DNA from: Rhodanobacter sp. AS-Z3
Lineage (GTDB): Bacteria; Pseudomonadota; Gammaproteobacteria; Xanthomonadales; Rhodanobacteraceae
Length of the DNA: 64,000 nt
Assembly: GCF_029224025.1 (NCBI RefSeq)
Contig: NZ_CP119392.1
Span: 1,511,001 to 1,575,000 of the forward strand
Direction of reading: 5' to 3'
In this document: positions 62,093 through 64,000 of the stretch, in pieces
How positions within the stretch are numbered: the first letter of the stretch is position 1
Layout: every line of letters begins with the position of its first letter
The notes under the pieces: generated by a model
Seen by the model: the letters and a program-made list of their open reading frames with translations, nothing else
Database searches by the model: none
What the model was told of the DNA's origin: nothing
Translations under genes and position numbers: made by a program

Positions 62093-62998
62093 TCAGCGCA
62101 GCAGTGTGCGCAAGCGGCTGCGCGTGAATGTACCGAAGCGGAGTTGCTCGCACAGTGCTTCAAGCTGTTCGGCTGGCCGGCTTTGCCGTTGCAGGGTTTC
62201 GATGCTGCTGGCGCCGGGGGCGTCCAGTGCGATGCGGGTGAGGCGGCGATACATGCGCGCGTGTTCGGCGTGTTCTCGCAGTTTAGCCGCGCAGGTGGCG
62301 GCACCGCGAATGCGCAGGAAGGCCACTTCGTCGATGCGCTCGAGCAGGGTGTCGAGGCTGCCGAAATGACTGAGCAGGGCGGCCGCGGTCTTGGCGCCGA
62401 CGCCTGGCACGCCGGGGATATTGTCCACACTGTCGCCGCACAGCGCGAGGTAGTCGGCCACCTGATGCGGATGCACGCCGAGTTTGCCGTGCACACCGGC
62501 CGGACCCCAGCGCAGGCCGCGCGCGTAGTCCCACTGCTCGTCGTGTTCGCCCAGCAATTGGCCGAAATCCTTGTCGGCGGAAACGATCACGCTGGGCCAA
62601 CCTTGCGCGCGCAAATTCCACACGGTCGCGCCGATCAGGTCGTCGGCCTCGTAACTGTGGTCGATCATCAAACAGATGCCGAGCGCTTCGGTGACCGCAC
62701 GGCACTGCACGAACTGGCGTTCCAGATCCGGCGGTGGCAGTTCGCGATTGGCCTTGTAAGGCGGGTAGATTGCGTTGCGGAATGAGCTGGTCAGCGAGGC
62801 GTCGAAGGCCACCGCGATATGTTCGGGCTGAACCTTTTCGAGCAGTTCGCACAGAAAGCGGGTATAGCCGTGCACGGCGTTGACCGGATGGCCTTCGGCA
62901 TCCTGGAACTCGTCGGGCATGGAATGCCATGCGCGGAAAACGTACAGGCTGCCATCGACCAGATGGGCGGCTGGATGCTTTTGGGCTGTGCTATTCAC
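62093..62998 (-). CDS. 5'-3' exonuclease / flap endonuclease (ExoIX/Pol I N-domain type)
   Basis: A 301-residue nuclease. The 5'-3' exonuclease N-terminal part has DGSLYVFRAWH, VAFDASLTSSFRNAIYPPYK and SYEADDLIGATV (metal aspartates), the second cluster SADKDFGQL, and the helix-hairpin-helix GDSVDNIPGVPGVGAKTAAALL. It lacks the polymerase domain of PolA, as in free-standing Xni/ExoIX. The start is GTG overlapping the nitroreductase stop (GTGA), indicating coupling. Confidence 0.92.
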   Translation of the reverse strand: MNSTAQKHPAAHLVDGSLYVFRAWHSMPDEFQDAEGHPVNAVHGYTRFLCELLEKVQPEHIAVAFDASLTSSFRNAIYPPYKANRELPPPDLERQFVQCRAVTEALGICLMIDHSYEADDLIGATVWNLRAQGWPSVIVSADKDFGQLLGEHDEQWDYARGLRWGPAGVHGKLGVHPHQVADYLALCGDSVDNIPGVPGVGAKTAAALLSHFGSLDTLLERIDEVAFLRIRGAATCAAKLREHAEHARMYRRLTRIALDAPGASSIETLQRQSRPAEQLEALCEQLRFGTFTRSRLRTLLR

Positions 62999-63582
62999 GG
63001 TGCCCAGGTGCTTAGCAGGTCGGCCAGCGCCGGCCGGTCGCGGTCGGGTACTTCGATTTGCGGCGTGCCCAGATGCATGAAGCCGATCACGTGCTCGTCG
63101 GCGGACAGGCCCAGCAGCTTCGCAACATCACGATCATAGGCCGCCCAGCCGGTCAGCCATTGCGCGCCGTAGCCAAGTGCGTGGGCACCGAGCAGGATGT
63201 TGTGGGCCACATTGCCGGCACAAAGTTTCTGCTCGATTTCCGGCACCTTGCTGGTGCTATCCAGCCGAACAATGACGGCAATGACCAACGGTGCAAAGGT
63301 GTAACGCAGGCGATCCTTTTCGAGTTTGGCGTCGGATAGGCCGGCATTGTTTTGCTGCGATATCGCCGCTACCCGATCGCCGAACTCCAGCTTGGCCTCG
63401 CCCTCCAGTCGAATCAGCCGGAAGGGCACCAACTTGCCGTGATCGGGCACGCGGATGGCTGCTTCGAGCAGCGCATGCAGGGTGGTTTCGTCCGGCGCCG
63501 GCGCGCCGAGCTGGCGTGAAGGCACCGAATGGCGCTGCTGGAGCAGGGCGAGTGAGGCGAGATTGGGTGGGTTGCTGCTCAT
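62995..63582 (-). CDS. Nitroreductase family protein, YdjA type
   Basis: The 195-residue FMN enzyme has LLQQRHSVPSRQLGAP (FMN phosphate Arg/Ser), LLEAAIRVPDHGKLVPFRLI and GAQWLTGWAAYDRDVAKLLG. The family is small NAD(P)H-dependent flavoproteins, physiological substrate unknown. It overlaps the aminotransferase stop (ATGA) upstream and the exonuclease start downstream, so three genes form one operon. Confidence 0.88.
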   Translation of the reverse strand: MSSNPPNLASLALLQQRHSVPSRQLGAPAPDETTLHALLEAAIRVPDHGKLVPFRLIRLEGEAKLEFGDRVAAISQQNNAGLSDAKLEKDRLRYTFAPLVIAVIVRLDSTSKVPEIEQKLCAGNVAHNILLGAHALGYGAQWLTGWAAYDRDVAKLLGLSADEHVIGFMHLGTPQIEVPDRDRPALADLLSTWAP

Positions 63583-64000
63583 TCGATGGTGGACTCGTGT
63601 TCGGTGTTGGCGTGCGCATCCAGCGCAAACCAGCGCTGGATGGCCGTCAGCGATGCGTGGTCGTCGTGAGTTTTGTGGGCGAACTCGTTGGTGACCGGCG
63701 AGTAGATGTAGTCCTCAATCCACTCATCGGCATGCGCCACGATCTCGCGCATGGCGTGCATGGCGTGTTCGATGTCGGCCATCGTGGTGGTGGGGTGGAA
63801 CGACAGGCGTACCCAGCCCGGCTTTTCCGACAGGTCGCCGTGATCGATGCGATCGGTGATCGAATGCGACAGCGACGGATCGACGTGCAGCAGGTAATGG
63901 CCATAAGTGCCGGCGCAGGAACAGCCGCCACGCGCCTGTACGCCGAAGCGATCGTTCAGCAGCTGCACGATCAGGTTGTAGTGAACGTGCTCGACGTAGA
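63579..64000 (-). CDS. Class V aminotransferase / cysteine desulfurase-like, C-terminal part
   Basis: The visible part (140 residues; the gene continues past the right end) reads VEHVHYNLIVQLLNDRFGVQ, then ARGGCSCAGTYGHYLL and WVRLSFHPTTTMADIEHAM. ARGGCSCAGxYGH is the C-terminal block of NifS/Csd-like class V PLP enzymes. Catalytic lysine and start lie outside the window. The stop overlaps the nitroreductase start. Confidence 0.82.
   Translation of the reverse strand, partial: YVEHVHYNLIVQLLNDRFGVQARGGCSCAGTYGHYLLHVDPSLSHSITDRIDHGDLSEKPGWVRLSFHPTTTMADIEHAMHAMREIVAHADEWIEDYIYSPVTNEFAHKTHDDHASLTAIQRWFALDAHANTEHESTIE

Overview
The window is a high-GC gammaproteobacterial chromosome segment, most likely from the Xanthomonadales (Rhodanobacteraceae, for example a Rhodanobacter- or Dyella-like organism). 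The evidence is the gene content and order (lgt-thyA-folA, a pilB/pilC/pilD-coaE block, ybbA/tesA, TonB-dependent receptors beside S9 peptidases) and dense intergenic palindromes of the GTAGGGCGGGCANTGCCCGCC type. This assignment is inference; no rRNA, tRNA, CRISPR array, phage or transposase gene was found.

Layout. 1-8.9 kb: the tail of a DUF2807-like protein, an SLC13/CitMHS-type permease, a YbbP/YbbA ABC exporter divergent from tesA, an OmpR-type two-component pair and a fused 3-oxoacid CoA-transferase. 9-12 kb: a BlaI/BlaR1-like pair with two visible operators and an isoaspartyl peptidase. 12.1-16.2 kb: a TonB receptor / Asp-box protein / thioredoxin-like operon. 16.4-20.7 kb: RegA/RegB redox regulators, a POT peptide transporter and dgkA. 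20.7-27.9 kb: a large TonB receptor with two tandem paralogous S9 peptidases. 28.1-32.1 kb: lgt, thyA, folA, a Nudix-ThiE fusion and coaE. 32.1-36.3 kb: pilD, pilC and pilB. 36.7-49.5 kb: a glycan island of glycosyltransferases, methyltransferases, a flippase and an operon that makes a CDP-activated deoxysugar. 49.6-55.4 kb: two paralogous TMTC-like (GT-C fold) membrane proteins and two type IV pilins. 55.5-57.5 kb: an OafA/SGNH acyltransferase. 57.6-58.7 kb: decayed toxin genes (AbiEii-like remnant, frameshifted higB) beside an intact higA. 59.1-64 kb: a third S9 peptidase, a MntA/HepT toxin-antitoxin pair, a 5'-3' exonuclease, a nitroreductase and the end of a class V aminotransferase.

The most interesting reading is that the type IV pilus locus is split: the assembly genes (pilBCD) and the pilins flank a sugar-nucleotide and glycosyltransferase island, and two TMTC-like candidate glycosyltransferases lie directly downstream of the pilins. 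The core operon (rfbF, rfbG, rfbC-like epimerase, C-methyltransferase, 4-aminotransferase, NeuD/PglD-like acyltransferase, CmcI-like methyltransferase, Wzx) predicts a CDP-linked, C-methyl-branched 4-amido-4,6-dideoxyhexose. Pilin or surface glycan decoration with this sugar is a testable hypothesis, not something the sequence proves.

A second theme is the effect of the palindromic repeats on genes. They supply stop codons for at least three genes, encode the C-terminal tail of another, and two copies lie in frame inside one membrane protein gene.
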